64,000 bases of DNA from Paucimonas sp. GTDB lineage: Bacteria; Pseudomonadota; Gammaproteobacteria; Pseudomonadales; Pseudomonadaceae. Where the stretch lies: the NCBI GenBank assembly GCA_031253995.1, contig JAIRVG010000098.1, positions 1-64,000 on the forward strand, given 5' to 3'. The notes below the pieces were generated by a model. The model was not told the origin of the DNA and ran no database searches. It was given only the letters and a program-made list of their open reading frames with translations. Positions 25,363 through 34,704 of the stretch are shown here, piece by piece; the stretch's first letter is position 1; each line of letters starts with the position of its first letter. A program made the translations under genes and the position numbers.

Positions 25363-26514
25363 ATGCACAAGATTGCACCGATTGCCTTGAGCCTGGTCGC
25401 GTTCGGATTGGCCGGCCAGGTACTGGCCGATGCCCGGGTCGAACTGGGCGACCAGGCGCGGGTGACCCGGCTGTTCGCCTACCCCAACAACTGCAACGTG
25501 ATCTGCTTTCGCAACTGGACGCTGGAGCAGACCGTCGAGCATTACCTGAACCAGAGCGTGCAACGGGATGGCTACCCGGCCGCGAAGGTGACGGTGCACC
25601 GCGACAACGACAAGTACTACGCCGATATCAGCGGTGTCCCCAGCGAGTACCAGAAACCCCTGAGCGCCCTGCTCGACACCGGCGAGCTGGCCTACAACGG
25701 CGCGCAGAAACTCAACGGCGAGGGCAAATGGTCCTACGACTGGTACCTGTTCCTGCCGCTGGGCATGGCCCTGGAGAACCGTCGCAGCATCGAGCTGCTG
25801 CACTTCCCGCCGGATTACTCGCTGACCCAGGCCCAGGACTACCTGCGCTCCAACACCACCGACCGCTGGGCCAGCCTGCTGACCTTCAACGGCATTCCTG
25901 CCGAACAGACCCCGGCCTACCAGACCATCGTCGACATCGCCCCGATCGCCGCCCCGGCCAGCGCGGGCTCGACCCTGGAAGGCACCTACGGCTACTTCCA
26001 GGATTACCAGGTGCGCATGGTCAAGGAGGTCACGGTGGCCGCCAATGGCGACTCGCTGCCGATGGTAGCGTTCGGTTCGCCGGTGCGCAGCTGGATCAAG
26101 CAGCAGTATGGGGTGGACCTGAAGGTGCTGGGCCTGGGGACCATCAGCCCGAGCGAGGGGCAGAAGGTGCCGGTACTGGGCTCCAACCACCCGAGTGCGA
26201 TCTGGTACACGGCGGACCCGGCCAGCTATGGCGGTGATGTGGAAAAGGCCGATGCGGCGGGGCTGAAGATGATGGGCCAGGACCTGAGTGCGGCGTGCTG
26301 GCAGGCGGGGGTGGGGAGCAATCCCAAGGCGGATCCGCAGTTGACGCTGAATGCCTGTACTCAGAAGTGGCAGGTGACGGCGAAGAAGCAGACCTGCGAG
26401 CTGTTCTACCGGACCATTCGCAACCTGACACCGGAGCAGGCCAGTGCCAAGTGCAATACCGGGACGGTGACGCGGAGCTTGAGGGAGCTGCAGAAGCCTG
26501 CCGAAGGGATCTGA
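25363..26514 (+). CDS. Exported protein of unknown function
   Basis: 383 residues. The signal peptide is MHKIAPIALSLVAFGLAGQVLA, cut before DARVE. The mature part has no domain I recognise. It contains two N-terminal Cys close together (NNCNVICF) and several Cys near the C-terminus (ACW, NACTQ, QTCELF, KCNT), probably forming disulfides in the periplasm. AAGGAG eight bases upstream sets the start. Single gene; it is divergent from the M15 peptidase gene. Confidence 0.7.
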   Translation: MHKIAPIALSLVAFGLAGQVLADARVELGDQARVTRLFAYPNNCNVICFRNWTLEQTVEHYLNQSVQRDGYPAAKVTVHRDNDKYYADISGVPSEYQKPLSALLDTGELAYNGAQKLNGEGKWSYDWYLFLPLGMALENRRSIELLHFPPDYSLTQAQDYLRSNTTDRWASLLTFNGIPAEQTPAYQTIVDIAPIAAPASAGSTLEGTYGYFQDYQVRMVKEVTVAANGDSLPMVAFGSPVRSWIKQQYGVDLKVLGLGTISPSEGQKVPVLGSNHPSAIWYTADPASYGGDVEKADAAGLKMMGQDLSAACWQAGVGSNPKADPQLTLNACTQKWQVTAKKQTCELFYRTIRNLTPEQASAKCNTGTVTRSLRELQKPAEGI

Positions 26515-26527
26515 ACGCGCTGCAGTC

Positions 26528-26662
26528 GGCGTAGGAGCGGATTTATCCGCGATCGGCGGCGCAGCCGTCGTAAAACCTGAGTCCCGAGTTCTCCTGACAC
26601 ACCCCGGACTCAGGTTTTATGGCCGCTTCGCGCCCAATCGCGGATAAATCCGCTCCTACGCC
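26528..26662 (+). repeat. 135-bp inverted-repeat element, copy C
   Basis: It has the same orientation and a nearly identical core to copy B, with terminal arms GGCGTAGGAGCGGATT and the complement. It sits between the exported-protein stop and the convergent carbonic anhydrase gene, where it could also end transcription. Confidence 0.75.
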
Positions 26663-26689
26663 GCCCCCGCTAGATCAATGACGTCGCGT

Positions 26690-27328
26690 TTACTCCTGCG
26701 GACGCAACCGATACTGCGGCGGCAACTGCGCCACTCCGCTGATGGTCACGTCCAGGCTCTTCCACCGCCCGTCCTTGATCCCGTAGATGCAGCCATGCAC
26801 CGACAGCTCCTGGCCACGATGCCAGGCGTTCTGCACGATGGTGGTATGCCCCACGTTCGCCACCTGCTGGATCACGTTCAGCTCGCACAGCCGGTCGACC
26901 TGCGCTTCCTCGGTCGGCAGCTTCGACAGCTCCACGCGATGCTCGTAGTAGATGTCGCGGATCGAGCGCAGCCAGCCATCGATCAGGCCGAACTGACGAT
27001 CCTGCATCGACGCCCGCACCCCGCCGCAACCATAGTGCCCGGTCACCAGGATATGGCGGACCTTGAGCACATCCACCGCGTACTGGATCACCGACAGGCA
27101 GTTGAGGTCGGTGTGCAGCACCACGTTGGCCACGTTGCGGTGAACGAACAGGTCGCCCGGCAGCATGCCGACGATCTCGTTGGCCGGCACCCGCGCGTCG
27201 GAACAGCCGATCCAGAGGAATTCAGGGGTCTGCTGGCGCGCCAGCCTGGCGAAGAAATCCGGGTCGCGCTGATTGACGGAGTCAGCCCAGCGCGCGTTGT
27301 TGTCGATCAGTTCCTGCAGGTCGTGCAT
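26690..27328 (-). CDS. can: Beta-carbonic anhydrase
   Basis: 212 residues catalysing CO2 + H2O to bicarbonate in the cytoplasm. The zinc ligands of the E. coli Can type are present at the same numbers: Cys42 and Asp44 in WIGCSDARVPA, His98 and Cys101 in GHYGCGG. The length fits (E. coli 220). GAGG lies seven bases upstream of the ATG. It is followed in gene order by rimI and the mks genes, as remembered for other pseudomonads. Confidence 0.93.
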   Translation of the reverse strand: MHDLQELIDNNARWADSVNQRDPDFFARLARQQTPEFLWIGCSDARVPANEIVGMLPGDLFVHRNVANVVLHTDLNCLSVIQYAVDVLKVRHILVTGHYGCGGVRASMQDRQFGLIDGWLRSIRDIYYEHRVELSKLPTEEAQVDRLCELNVIQQVANVGHTTIVQNAWHRGQELSVHGCIYGIKDGRWKSLDVTISGVAQLPPQYRLRPQE

Positions 27329-27376
27329 GGTCAGGCCTCATGGAGTGATGCGTTGTTATGCGCGGGCCAGGCCCGC

Positions 27377-27829
27377 TTATTCGATCAGGGTGCAGGCCAT
27401 CACCAGCGCATCCTCGCGCCCGCCCGGAGCCGGGTAGTAGTCGCGGCGTCGGCCCACCTCGTTGAAACCGTAGCGCTCGTACAGGCGATAGGCCGACTGG
27501 TTGCTGGCCCGCACTTCGAGGAAGCATTCGCGGCCATTCATCTCGTAGGCGCGCTTCATCAGCTGTTCCAGCAGGCGCAGGCCAAGGCCGCGGCCCTGGC
27601 TCTCCGGCTTGACGGTGATGTTGAGCAGGTGCGCTTCGTCGATGATCACGTTGATCACGCCGTGACCAACCTGCTGCTCGCCTTCGAACATCAGCCAGAT
27701 CTCGTAGCTCTTCAGCCCGTCGAGGAAGATCCCGCGGGTCCAGGGGTGACTGAAGGCGGCGTATTCGATCTTCAGTACGGCATCCAGGTCCGCCTCGGTC
27801 ATCCGGCGGAAACTGACGGTGTCACTCAT
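27377..27829 (-). CDS. rimI: Ribosomal protein S18-alanine N-acetyltransferase RimI
   Basis: 150 residues, one GNAT domain. The acetyl-CoA loop reads VKPESQGRGLGLRLLEQL (Q/R-x-x-G-x-G/A), followed by FLEVRASNQSAYRLYERYGF, the RimI hallmark with the conserved Glu and Tyr. It acetylates the N-terminus of S18. The start overlaps the upstream hypothetical gene by 8 bp, so the two are co-transcribed. Confidence 0.92.
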   Translation of the reverse strand: MSDTVSFRRMTEADLDAVLKIEYAAFSHPWTRGIFLDGLKSYEIWLMFEGEQQVGHGVINVIIDEAHLLNITVKPESQGRGLGLRLLEQLMKRAYEMNGRECFLEVRASNQSAYRLYERYGFNEVGRRRDYYPAPGGREDALVMACTLIE

Positions 27830-28565
27830 TGCTTGGCTTCCAGCGCGCCATCAGCTGGCGCATGGCTTTCCAGACGTCCGCCTTGCGCTGCGGCTCGTCC
27901 ATCAACACTTCTAGACCGGGCAGCGCCCAGGCGGTGCCCAGGCCCTGAACCGGGAATTCCTGGTAATACGCGTCTTCGTCGCGCTCGCCGGCATGGCGGA
28001 TGGCCGGCAGGCCGATCAGCCACAGGCAGGCAGCGGGCTCGCGCTCCAGTTGCACCTGGGTGAAACCGTGGACGAAGTCCCGCGCGGCGTCCGGCCCCTG
28101 GTCCAGGCTGCCGCGCACCAGCAGCGGCCAGCGGATCGGCTCGCCAAGGATCTGCGGGCTGTCCGGCAGGCCGGCGGCGCGCAGCATGTCCTTGAGCAGC
28201 AGGTAGGACGGATCGCGGCTCTGGAACGGCTGGCCGGTGACCAACTCCACCAGCAGCAGGCATCGCCCGGCGCGCAGCAGTTGCAGGGCGAAACGCGGCG
28301 GTGGCGGGGCGACGACACGCACCGGCGCGGGCTTTTCCTCCGCGCTGTCCACTGGCTTGCTGGCCACCTTGGCCGCGGCATTCGGTCGCGGAATCTCGAT
28401 CTTCGGCCGTTCCGCCGGTTTGCTCACCACCTGCGCCGGGGCGGCCTGGGCCGGCTGCGCCATGGGCGGCTCGTCCAGCAACGGCTCGACCGGCAGCAGC
28501 AGCTCCGGGCGCGAAGGCGCGGCGAACGGCAGTTCGGTACGCGGCAGCCAGTGCACCACTTGCAT
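27822..28565 (-). CDS. Hypothetical protein upstream of rimI
   Basis: About 247 residues from the first convincing ATG (28565); an upstream TTG at 28604 would add LTESRRRAYLNA, and the frame is open further. There is a Pro/Ala-rich linker (about residues 15-90) followed by a conserved globular part (RFALQLLRAGRCLLLVELVTGQPFQSRDPSYLLLKDMLRAAGLPD...). No signal peptide. It is co-transcribed with rimI by 8-bp overlap. The same neighbour is remembered in other Pseudomonas, where it is a conserved hypothetical. Its function is unknown. Confidence 0.75.
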   Translation of the reverse strand: MQVVHWLPRTELPFAAPSRPELLLPVEPLLDEPPMAQPAQAAPAQVVSKPAERPKIEIPRPNAAAKVASKPVDSAEEKPAPVRVVAPPPPRFALQLLRAGRCLLLVELVTGQPFQSRDPSYLLLKDMLRAAGLPDSPQILGEPIRWPLLVRGSLDQGPDAARDFVHGFTQVQLEREPAACLWLIGLPAIRHAGERDEDAYYQEFPVQGLGTAWALPGLEVLMDEPQRKADVWKAMRQLMARWKPSNE

Positions 28566-28781
28566 GGCGTTCAGGTAAGCGCGGCGGCGGGACTCGGTGA
28601 GCAAGGAGGTTCGGCCATCTGTGGATAAGTCGGGGCGACATTCTAACGCCGTTGCGCGCGCCGCGCCGCTGCCGATCACGACAAATCCGCCGGACAACCG
28701 TTGCAAACGATCAAGGGTGAAACCATTCCCGTTCAATGCAGTACAATCCGGCGTTTTACTTGGCAGCGAGTCGACCCGCCA

Positions 28782-30071
28782 ATGATCGAACCGAAACGCG
28801 TCCTGCGCGCCCTGGCCGAGCACTGGAACCTGCTGGAACCTTTGTCAGAGCGTTTTGACGGCGGCACCCTGAGCCTGGGCGAACTGCGCCAGCAACTGGC
28901 CGCCCAGCAGCTGGAAAGCACGCCGCAGGACATCACCGCCCTGCTCGACGTGTGGATCCGCCTGGACATCCTGGTCCCGGTGGCAAAAAGCCCGAACCGC
29001 TTCGAGCTGAACGCGCAGATCCACGATTTCCTCGCCTACCTGCGCCGCGAGCACCGCCTCGGCCTGTGCCTGGAGATCGAGGCCTACCTGCGCCACCTGG
29101 AGCGCCTGGCCGGGCATATCCAGGACGCCTTCGACATTCGCGACGGCCACGACCTGGCGCGCCAGCTGCGCCTGCTCGACATGCGCGTGCGCGACGTGCT
29201 GAAGAAGCTCGACAACGACGAACAGGCCCTGGTCGGCGTGGCCGAGCGGGCCAAGACCAGCGACCGGCAGATCCCCCTGCGCCAGCGCTACGCCGAGGTC
29301 CTGGCGACCTGGGACGAGTACGTCGAGCCGATGATCCAGCTGGTCAACGCCGACGGCGCCTTCGAACAGGGCGTGCGCAAGGTCGAGACCGTGCTGTTGC
29401 GCCTGCTCAGCGAACAGGCGCGGCTCGGCCAGCTGGTGGACGACGACATGCTCCTGCGCACCCACGCGCGCATCCTCGAAATGCAGACCAGCGCCCAGCT
29501 GACCCTGCGCCACGCCCGCGAACTGCTGCTGCCGCTGCGTGAAGAAGCGCGCCGGCACAATGCCGTGACCCGTGGCGCCGCCCTCGCCCTCTCGGTGATC
29601 CGGCGCAAGGGCATCGACGCCGTGCCGCAGGCGGCCATGCCGCTGTTCACCCGGCCGCAGAGTACCTTCCTCGGCAGCGCCAGCCAGGTCGAGGCCTACG
29701 TCTACGCCCTGGCCCGCTTCGAACCCAAGCCTGCGCAGTTCCCCAAGGCGCACAAGACCCACAAGGGCGAACCGACCCGCGCCCCGCGCACGGTCAAGGA
29801 AATGCTCGAACGCTGCGAGGACGCCCTGCCGCTGCCGGACCTCATGGTCTGGCTGCTGGAGCAGGAACCGGAAGGCGCCACCGACGAGCTGCTGTACTGG
29901 TTCTCGCGCCTGTCGCGGGAAAAACGCTTCAAGCGCGAACGCCTCGACCGCCGCGACTACACCACCCGCGAACACCTGGTGAGCCTGCGCTCCTTCGCCC
30001 TGACATCCAGCCGCGAAACGTCGCCCGGACTTTCGCCCGAACCTGCTGCGAGCCCTGCCCATGCATCTTGA
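28782..30071 (+). CDS. mksF: Condensin kleisin-like subunit MksF
   Basis: 429 residues. In the Mks nomenclature MksF is the kleisin, MksE the small WHD partner and MksB the SMC ATPase. The N-terminal winged-helix-like region (IEPKRVLRALAEHWNLLEPLSERFDGG) is followed by a long helical region and a Ser/Pro-rich tail. The start ATG 28782 was chosen because the upstream frame shows no family likeness. It overlaps MksE by 11 bp; the three genes form one operon. MksBEF compacts the chromosome and helps segregation and, in some species, plasmid defence. No MksG/JetD-like nuclease gene follows. Confidence 0.85.
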   Translation: MIEPKRVLRALAEHWNLLEPLSERFDGGTLSLGELRQQLAAQQLESTPQDITALLDVWIRLDILVPVAKSPNRFELNAQIHDFLAYLRREHRLGLCLEIEAYLRHLERLAGHIQDAFDIRDGHDLARQLRLLDMRVRDVLKKLDNDEQALVGVAERAKTSDRQIPLRQRYAEVLATWDEYVEPMIQLVNADGAFEQGVRKVETVLLRLLSEQARLGQLVDDDMLLRTHARILEMQTSAQLTLRHARELLLPLREEARRHNAVTRGAALALSVIRRKGIDAVPQAAMPLFTRPQSTFLGSASQVEAYVYALARFEPKPAQFPKAHKTHKGEPTRAPRTVKEMLERCEDALPLPDLMVWLLEQEPEGATDELLYWFSRLSREKRFKRERLDRRDYTTREHLVSLRSFALTSSRETSPGLSPEPAASPAHAS

Positions 30072-30765
30072 TCTTTCCGAACTGTCCCAGCTCGCACCGA
30101 TCTTCCGCGAGCTGTTCAAGGGCTTCCACATCAGCCGGCGTGATCCGGAGCTGTACGCCCAGCTGTCGAATTTCCAGGACCAGTACCGCGGCCTGTTCAA
30201 GGCCCTGGGCTACGAGCTGGTGTGCGATACCCGCGGCTTCTACTACTTCGTGCCCGAGCAGGCCGCCGCCCAGGTCAACAAGACCGCGCAGCGCCTGGCG
30301 CTGTTCACCTTCATCCTCGTCGAGCACCTGGCCGACCAGGGCCGCGACCCGATGTCGGTACTGGACGGCGGCAGCCTCGGCCGTGACGAACTGCCGTCGA
30401 TGCTGGACAAGTACCGCGACCTGTTCCTCCAGGCCGAGGTGCAGACCCCGGACGAACTGGAAGAAAAGATCATGCGCCGCATGACCCAGCTCGGCTTCGC
30501 CCACGAAGAGAACGGCATCTACCGCTTCCTGCCGCCGATGCACCGCTTCCTCGATGTCTGCCTGTCGGTCCAGCAGGACCGCGACCTGGCCGCCAGCCTG
30601 CACAGCAACCTGCCGCTGCCGACCCCGGTGCTGGTGGTGGAGGAAACCCCGGAAGAACTGAACCGCACCGACGATCCGCTGGATCTGGCGCCGTTCGCCG
30701 AAGAAAGCGAAGAAGAGGCCCTGGCCCGGGCCATCGCCGAAGAGCAACAGGAGATTGACGCATGA
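30061..30765 (+). CDS. mksE: Condensin subunit MksE
   Basis: 234 residues, mainly winged-helix, with an acidic C-terminal tail (EESEEEALARAIAEEQQE). It binds the MksF kleisin. The start lies inside the mksF end and the stop overlaps mksB by 4 bp, showing tight coupling. It matches the length expected for MksE. Confidence 0.85.
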   Translation: MHLDLSELSQLAPIFRELFKGFHISRRDPELYAQLSNFQDQYRGLFKALGYELVCDTRGFYYFVPEQAAAQVNKTAQRLALFTFILVEHLADQGRDPMSVLDGGSLGRDELPSMLDKYRDLFLQAEVQTPDELEEKIMRRMTQLGFAHEENGIYRFLPPMHRFLDVCLSVQQDRDLAASLHSNLPLPTPVLVVEETPEELNRTDDPLDLAPFAEESEEEALARAIAEEQQEIDA

Positions 30766-33596
30766 GCCAGGAACGCTACGGCATCCGCCGCTTCGCACTG
30801 CTCAACACCGCCGGCTACAGCCTTGGCCTGTTCCCCCTGGAACACCCGCTGTCGGTCTACGGCGCCAACAACCTGGGCAAGAGTGCCTCGATCAACGCCC
30901 TGCAGTTCCCCATCCTGGCGCGCATGTCGGACATGAGCTTCGGCAAGTACAGCCTGGAGCAGTCGCGGCGCTTCTACTTCGCCAGCGACACCAGCTACAT
31001 CCTCTGCGAAGTCAACCTGCCCCACGGCCCCCACGTCATCGGCGTGGTCGGTCGCGGCCCGGGTGGCGGCTTCGGCCACCAGTTCTTCGCCTACGCCGGC
31101 GAGCTGGACCTGGCCCACTACCAGAAGAACGACACCTGCCTGCGCCAGAAGGAGCTGTTCTCCAACCTGGAACGCAACGGCCTGAAAGCCTACGAACTGA
31201 AGCCGGACGAACTGCGCCGCCTGCTGGTCGGCGGCCACACCTCGATCCCGCTGGACCTGACCCTGATCCCGCTGCGCTCCACCAGCGAGCAGAGCCTGAA
31301 GACCTTCCGCGCGCTGTTCATCAACCTGCTGCACATGCGCGAGATCACCGCGGCCAAGCTCAAGCAGCTGTTCCTCGATGCCTTCGAGCACAGCCTGCGT
31401 TCCGGCAGCGTCGACTACATCGCCGCCTGCGACGAAGCCTTCCGCGACGTGCGCCGCATGGAGCAGGACTACAACTCGCTGGTGGCCGCCGGTCCACTGG
31501 TCGAGGCCCTGGCCAACGGCGTCGCCCAGCGCGACATCCTGCGGGGCAAGCTGCACCGCCTGTCGCCGCTGCTCGATTCGCTGCTGGGCACCTGGCAGGA
31601 CTATTCCAGCGCACGCAAAGAAGAACTGTTGATCCAGTCCGAGCACTACAAGGGCGAGCAGGACGCGCTGCAGAACGACCAGCGCAGCGGCACCCAGGAG
31701 CTGATGCGCCTGGAACGCGAGATCAGCGGTATCCAGCGCTGGCTCGGCGAGCTGTCGGTACTGAAGAACCGCTTTGCCCTGGTGGATGACGTCAAGGTGC
31801 TGGAGCAGCAACTGCTGGCGGCCAAGGACGCCCACGACGAACTGGCCGGTGCGCTGGCGCAGTCCCGCCAGTTCAGCGCCGAAGACCTGGAAGAGCGCCT
31901 GCGCGATCTGGAAAAACGCCTGAAGTCGGTGAAGCAGCAACTCGATCACGCCGACAACAACAGCTACGCCCGCCTGCGCGAGGAATTCTCCCAGCAGGAC
32001 GTCGAGCGCCTGATGCGTCTGTTCAACGGCGCGCTGTTCAGCCTGCCGCTGGGCGAGCGCGGCATCGAGCTGGACGAGAGCGATGTCTGGATCAAGACCC
32101 TCGAAGCCCTGCTGGACGGCTTCAAGGGCGAGCGCTTCGAAGTGCCGGGCATCTCCGTCGACCTGTCGCATATCGAGCCGCCGGCCCTCCAGGCCCTGGC
32201 TGACCGCGCCGCGTTGCGCGACCAGAAGGAACGCCTGGAGAAGGAGCTCAAGCAGCTCAAGACCCAGCAGTCCGTAGCCGCCGACCGCGCTGCCAGCAAG
32301 ACCCAGACCGAAGCCCTGTACCAGCAGGTACTGGACGCCCAGAAAGCCCTGGAAGACTTCCGCCGCAGCCAGACCCTGAGCGCCGAGGAAGGCGACAAGC
32401 TGGAGCAGCTGGCGCAACTGGAAGGCGCCCAGGACGAACTCAAGCGTTCCAGCGACGCCTTCACCGAACGCGTCCAGCAACTGTCCGCCAAGCTGCAACT
32501 GGTGGGCCGGCAGATCGCCGATATGGAAGCCAAGCAGCGCACCCTCGACGACGCCCTGCGCCGTCGCCAGCTGCTGCCGGCGGACCTGCCGTTCGGCACG
32601 CCGTTCATGGAGCCGGTGGACGATTCCATGGACAACCTGCTGCCGCTGCTGAGCGACTATCAGGACAGCTGGCAGGGCCTGCTGCGGATCGACAACCAGA
32701 TCGAGGCGCTGTACGCCCAGGTGCGCCTCAAGGGCGTGGCCAAGTTCGACAGCGAAGACGACATGGAGCGCCGCCTCCAACTGCTGATCAACGCCTACGC
32801 GCACCGCACCGACGAAGCCCTGACCCTGGGCAAGGCGCGCCGCGCGGCGGTTACCGACATCGCCCGGACCCTGCGCAACATCCGCAGCGACTACGACAGC
32901 CTGGAACACCAGCTGGCCCTGTTCAACCGCGAGATCAACCGGCGCCAGGTGTCCAACCTGGAGAGCTTCCGCATCGTCCTCGCGCCGAACAAGGAAGCGC
33001 TCAAGCACATCGACCAGATCATCCACAGCGCCGGCCAGTACGAGGAAGGCGAGACCCTGTCGGTGTTCGACCTGAGCCAGAGCGCCGAGCAGGACAACAA
33101 GAACGAGGAAGCCAAGGAGTACCTGGCGCGGCTGGTGGCGGCCAACCACAACCAGCTGGGCCTGAAGGACCTGTTCGAGCTGGCGTTCGAGATCACCAAG
33201 GTCAATGGCCAGCCGGTGATCCACACCGACATCGATGGCGCGGCGTCCAACGGCACCACCATGACCATCAAGGCGCTGACCAACATGTACCTGTTGCTGC
33301 ACCTGATGGACCGCGACCTGGCCGGCCGCGTGCGCCTGCCGTACTACCTCGACGAGGCGGCGGACATCGACGAACGCAACCAGACGGCGCTGCTGGAAAC
33401 CAGCCTGCAACTGGGCTTCGTGCCGATCCTGGCGAGCGTGAAGCCGCAGGTGTCGGCACGAGTGGCGATCGACCTGGAAGGGGGTAGCGGACCGAACGGG
33501 ATCTACATCGACGAGGCGGACTGGAAGTACATCAGCCGGCTCAACGAGGTCAAGGCCACGGTTCGGGAAGAGGAAGGGGCTGCCAGCGAGGCCTGA
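30762..33596 (+). CDS. mksB: SMC-like condensin ATPase MksB
   Basis: 944 residues. Walker A is GANNLGKS at about 34-41, followed by long coiled coils (about 260-720) with a central hinge region, and a C-terminal head with the Walker-B type LPYYLDEAADIDE. This is typical of MksB/MukB-like SMC proteins. It acts with MksE and MksF in loading onto DNA. The gene order mksF-mksE-mksB fits P. aeruginosa. A hairpin at 33611-33640 follows without a T-run. The next gene, on the other strand, is the ModE-like regulator. Confidence 0.92.
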   Translation: MSQERYGIRRFALLNTAGYSLGLFPLEHPLSVYGANNLGKSASINALQFPILARMSDMSFGKYSLEQSRRFYFASDTSYILCEVNLPHGPHVIGVVGRGPGGGFGHQFFAYAGELDLAHYQKNDTCLRQKELFSNLERNGLKAYELKPDELRRLLVGGHTSIPLDLTLIPLRSTSEQSLKTFRALFINLLHMREITAAKLKQLFLDAFEHSLRSGSVDYIAACDEAFRDVRRMEQDYNSLVAAGPLVEALANGVAQRDILRGKLHRLSPLLDSLLGTWQDYSSARKEELLIQSEHYKGEQDALQNDQRSGTQELMRLEREISGIQRWLGELSVLKNRFALVDDVKVLEQQLLAAKDAHDELAGALAQSRQFSAEDLEERLRDLEKRLKSVKQQLDHADNNSYARLREEFSQQDVERLMRLFNGALFSLPLGERGIELDESDVWIKTLEALLDGFKGERFEVPGISVDLSHIEPPALQALADRAALRDQKERLEKELKQLKTQQSVAADRAASKTQTEALYQQVLDAQKALEDFRRSQTLSAEEGDKLEQLAQLEGAQDELKRSSDAFTERVQQLSAKLQLVGRQIADMEAKQRTLDDALRRRQLLPADLPFGTPFMEPVDDSMDNLLPLLSDYQDSWQGLLRIDNQIEALYAQVRLKGVAKFDSEDDMERRLQLLINAYAHRTDEALTLGKARRAAVTDIARTLRNIRSDYDSLEHQLALFNREINRRQVSNLESFRIVLAPNKEALKHIDQIIHSAGQYEEGETLSVFDLSQSAEQDNKNEEAKEYLARLVAANHNQLGLKDLFELAFEITKVNGQPVIHTDIDGAASNGTTMTIKALTNMYLLLHLMDRDLAGRVRLPYYLDEAADIDERNQTALLETSLQLGFVPILASVKPQVSARVAIDLEGGSGPNGIYIDEADWKYISRLNEVKATVREEEGAASEA

Positions 33597-33656
33597 CAGC
33601 TGCGGGGATGGTGGCGAATGCGCCTGGCTGCGTTCGCCACAGCCCCTGCCCTCGAT

Positions 33657-34439
33657 TCAGAAGGAAATACCGATCAGGATCGCTTCGGCATCGATGTCGA
33701 CGAAGATGTCCCTGCCTTCCAGGTCGACGCCCTGCATCGGCAGGCTGTCGCTGTCGACAATCGCCGAGACCCCGATGCCATCGGCCAGGCCCAGTTTCAA
33801 GCGGCTTTTCCTGCCACCCACCTGTACTCCCTGAATCCGTGCCGGCACGCGATTGACCCCCGGTCCCGGAGACGCTGTCGTGGCCAGGCGGATGGCCGGC
33901 GCCTTGATCAGCAGCGACACCTCCACCCCTGGGCGCAAGCCCAGTTCAGCCGTGCTTTCCTTGGTCACGGACACCGCAACGCGCAGCTCCGGTGACAAGT
34001 CGACCCACACGCAGTCGACGATGTCTTCGTGATCGTCGATGGCGCTGACGCTGCCCTGCAACTGGTTCCTGGCGCTGGTCTTGAGCATCATCTTGTTGTA
34101 GGCGTAGAGGATGCCCTGGTGCTCGCCGAGGAAACCCACCAGTTCGGCCTGGAATTTCTCGATGAGTCGATAGGAAGCGATGAGCTTGTGTCCGTCGGCC
34201 GTCAACTCCGCACCACCACCATGCTTACCCCCCACCGTCTTCACCACCAGGCGGCAGTCGGCGAGTTCCTCCAGGGCCTCGATCGAGGCCAGGGCCGAGC
34301 GGTAGCTCATATCCGAAGAGATCGCCGCCTGGGTGATCGAGCCGCTTTGCGCGATGCCTTCGAGCAGGCGGATGCGATTCGACGCGATGGGCTTGCTGCT
34401 GTCGTGCCCCAGCGCGAGCACCACGGGTATGGATGCCAT
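33657..34439 (-). CDS. ModE-like regulator (LysR-type HTH plus two Mop/TOBE domains)
   Basis: 260 residues. N-terminal winged helix (about 20-90) with NRIRLLEGIAQSGSITQAA and the ModE hallmark VGGKHGGGAELT. It is followed by two Mop/TOBE halves: SARNQLQGSVSAID at about 122 (the standard Mop start) and NRVPARIQGVQVG at about 196. In ModE the Mop domains bind molybdate. No modABC genes are near. It is divergent from the five-gene operon at 34749, and two ModE-type dyads lie between them, so it may control that operon. Starts at 34439, 34448 and even 34532 are possible; 34439 was chosen because GGA lies upstream. Confidence 0.8.
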   Translation of the reverse strand: MASIPVVLALGHDSSKPIASNRIRLLEGIAQSGSITQAAISSDMSYRSALASIEALEELADCRLVVKTVGGKHGGGAELTADGHKLIASYRLIEKFQAELVGFLGEHQGILYAYNKMMLKTSARNQLQGSVSAIDDHEDIVDCVWVDLSPELRVAVSVTKESTAELGLRPGVEVSLLIKAPAIRLATTASPGPGVNRVPARIQGVQVGGRKSRLKLGLADGIGVSAIVDSDSLPMQGVDLEGRDIFVDIDAEAILIGISF

Positions 34440-34635
34440 GATTTCCATTGCCAACAAGCAGATAAGAAGGCCGGGACGGTACCACGCAGACAACCGGGCG
34501 TCGAACCGGAGCGCTTCCCAGCTGCAGCGCAACTCGCCCCGCGAAAAATTTTCTCCAGATTAATCAGTAGCTTGATCGACAGGCCCGGAACCGGGGTGAA
34601 TATTTCCAAAGATGTCCACTTGAAGGCTGCAAAAG

Positions 34636-34659
34636 CGTTATGTATTTTTGTGCATATCG
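34636..34659. promoter_or_regulatory. ModE-like operator candidate 1
   Basis: CGTTATGT, eight bases, GCATATCG: an imperfect 24-bp dyad. Its right half is identical to that of the second site, 69 bp away. The form CG-N-TATR... is that of ModE boxes, which also span about 24 bp. Confidence 0.45.
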
Positions 34660-34704
34660 ATGGGGCGTAAGGATTACGCCAAGACCAAGGACTGTCTTAT
34701 CCAC

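Noticed and set aside
30519..33410. 963-codon open frame opposite mksB
   Set aside because: Same reason: antisense shadow without recognisable domains, while the plus strand encodes a complete SMC protein.
28782..33596. Wadjet (JetABCD) plasmid-defence operon
   Set aside because: No JetD/MksG topoisomerase-like nuclease gene is adjacent, and gene order and likeness fit chromosomal MksBEF.
33611..33640. Terminator after mksB
   Set aside because: GTGGCGAA/TTCGCCAC forms a stem but no T-run follows, so I did not call it.
33657..34439. Regulator of molybdate transport (true ModE)
   Set aside because: No modABC genes within the window; the only divergent partner is the biosynthetic operon.
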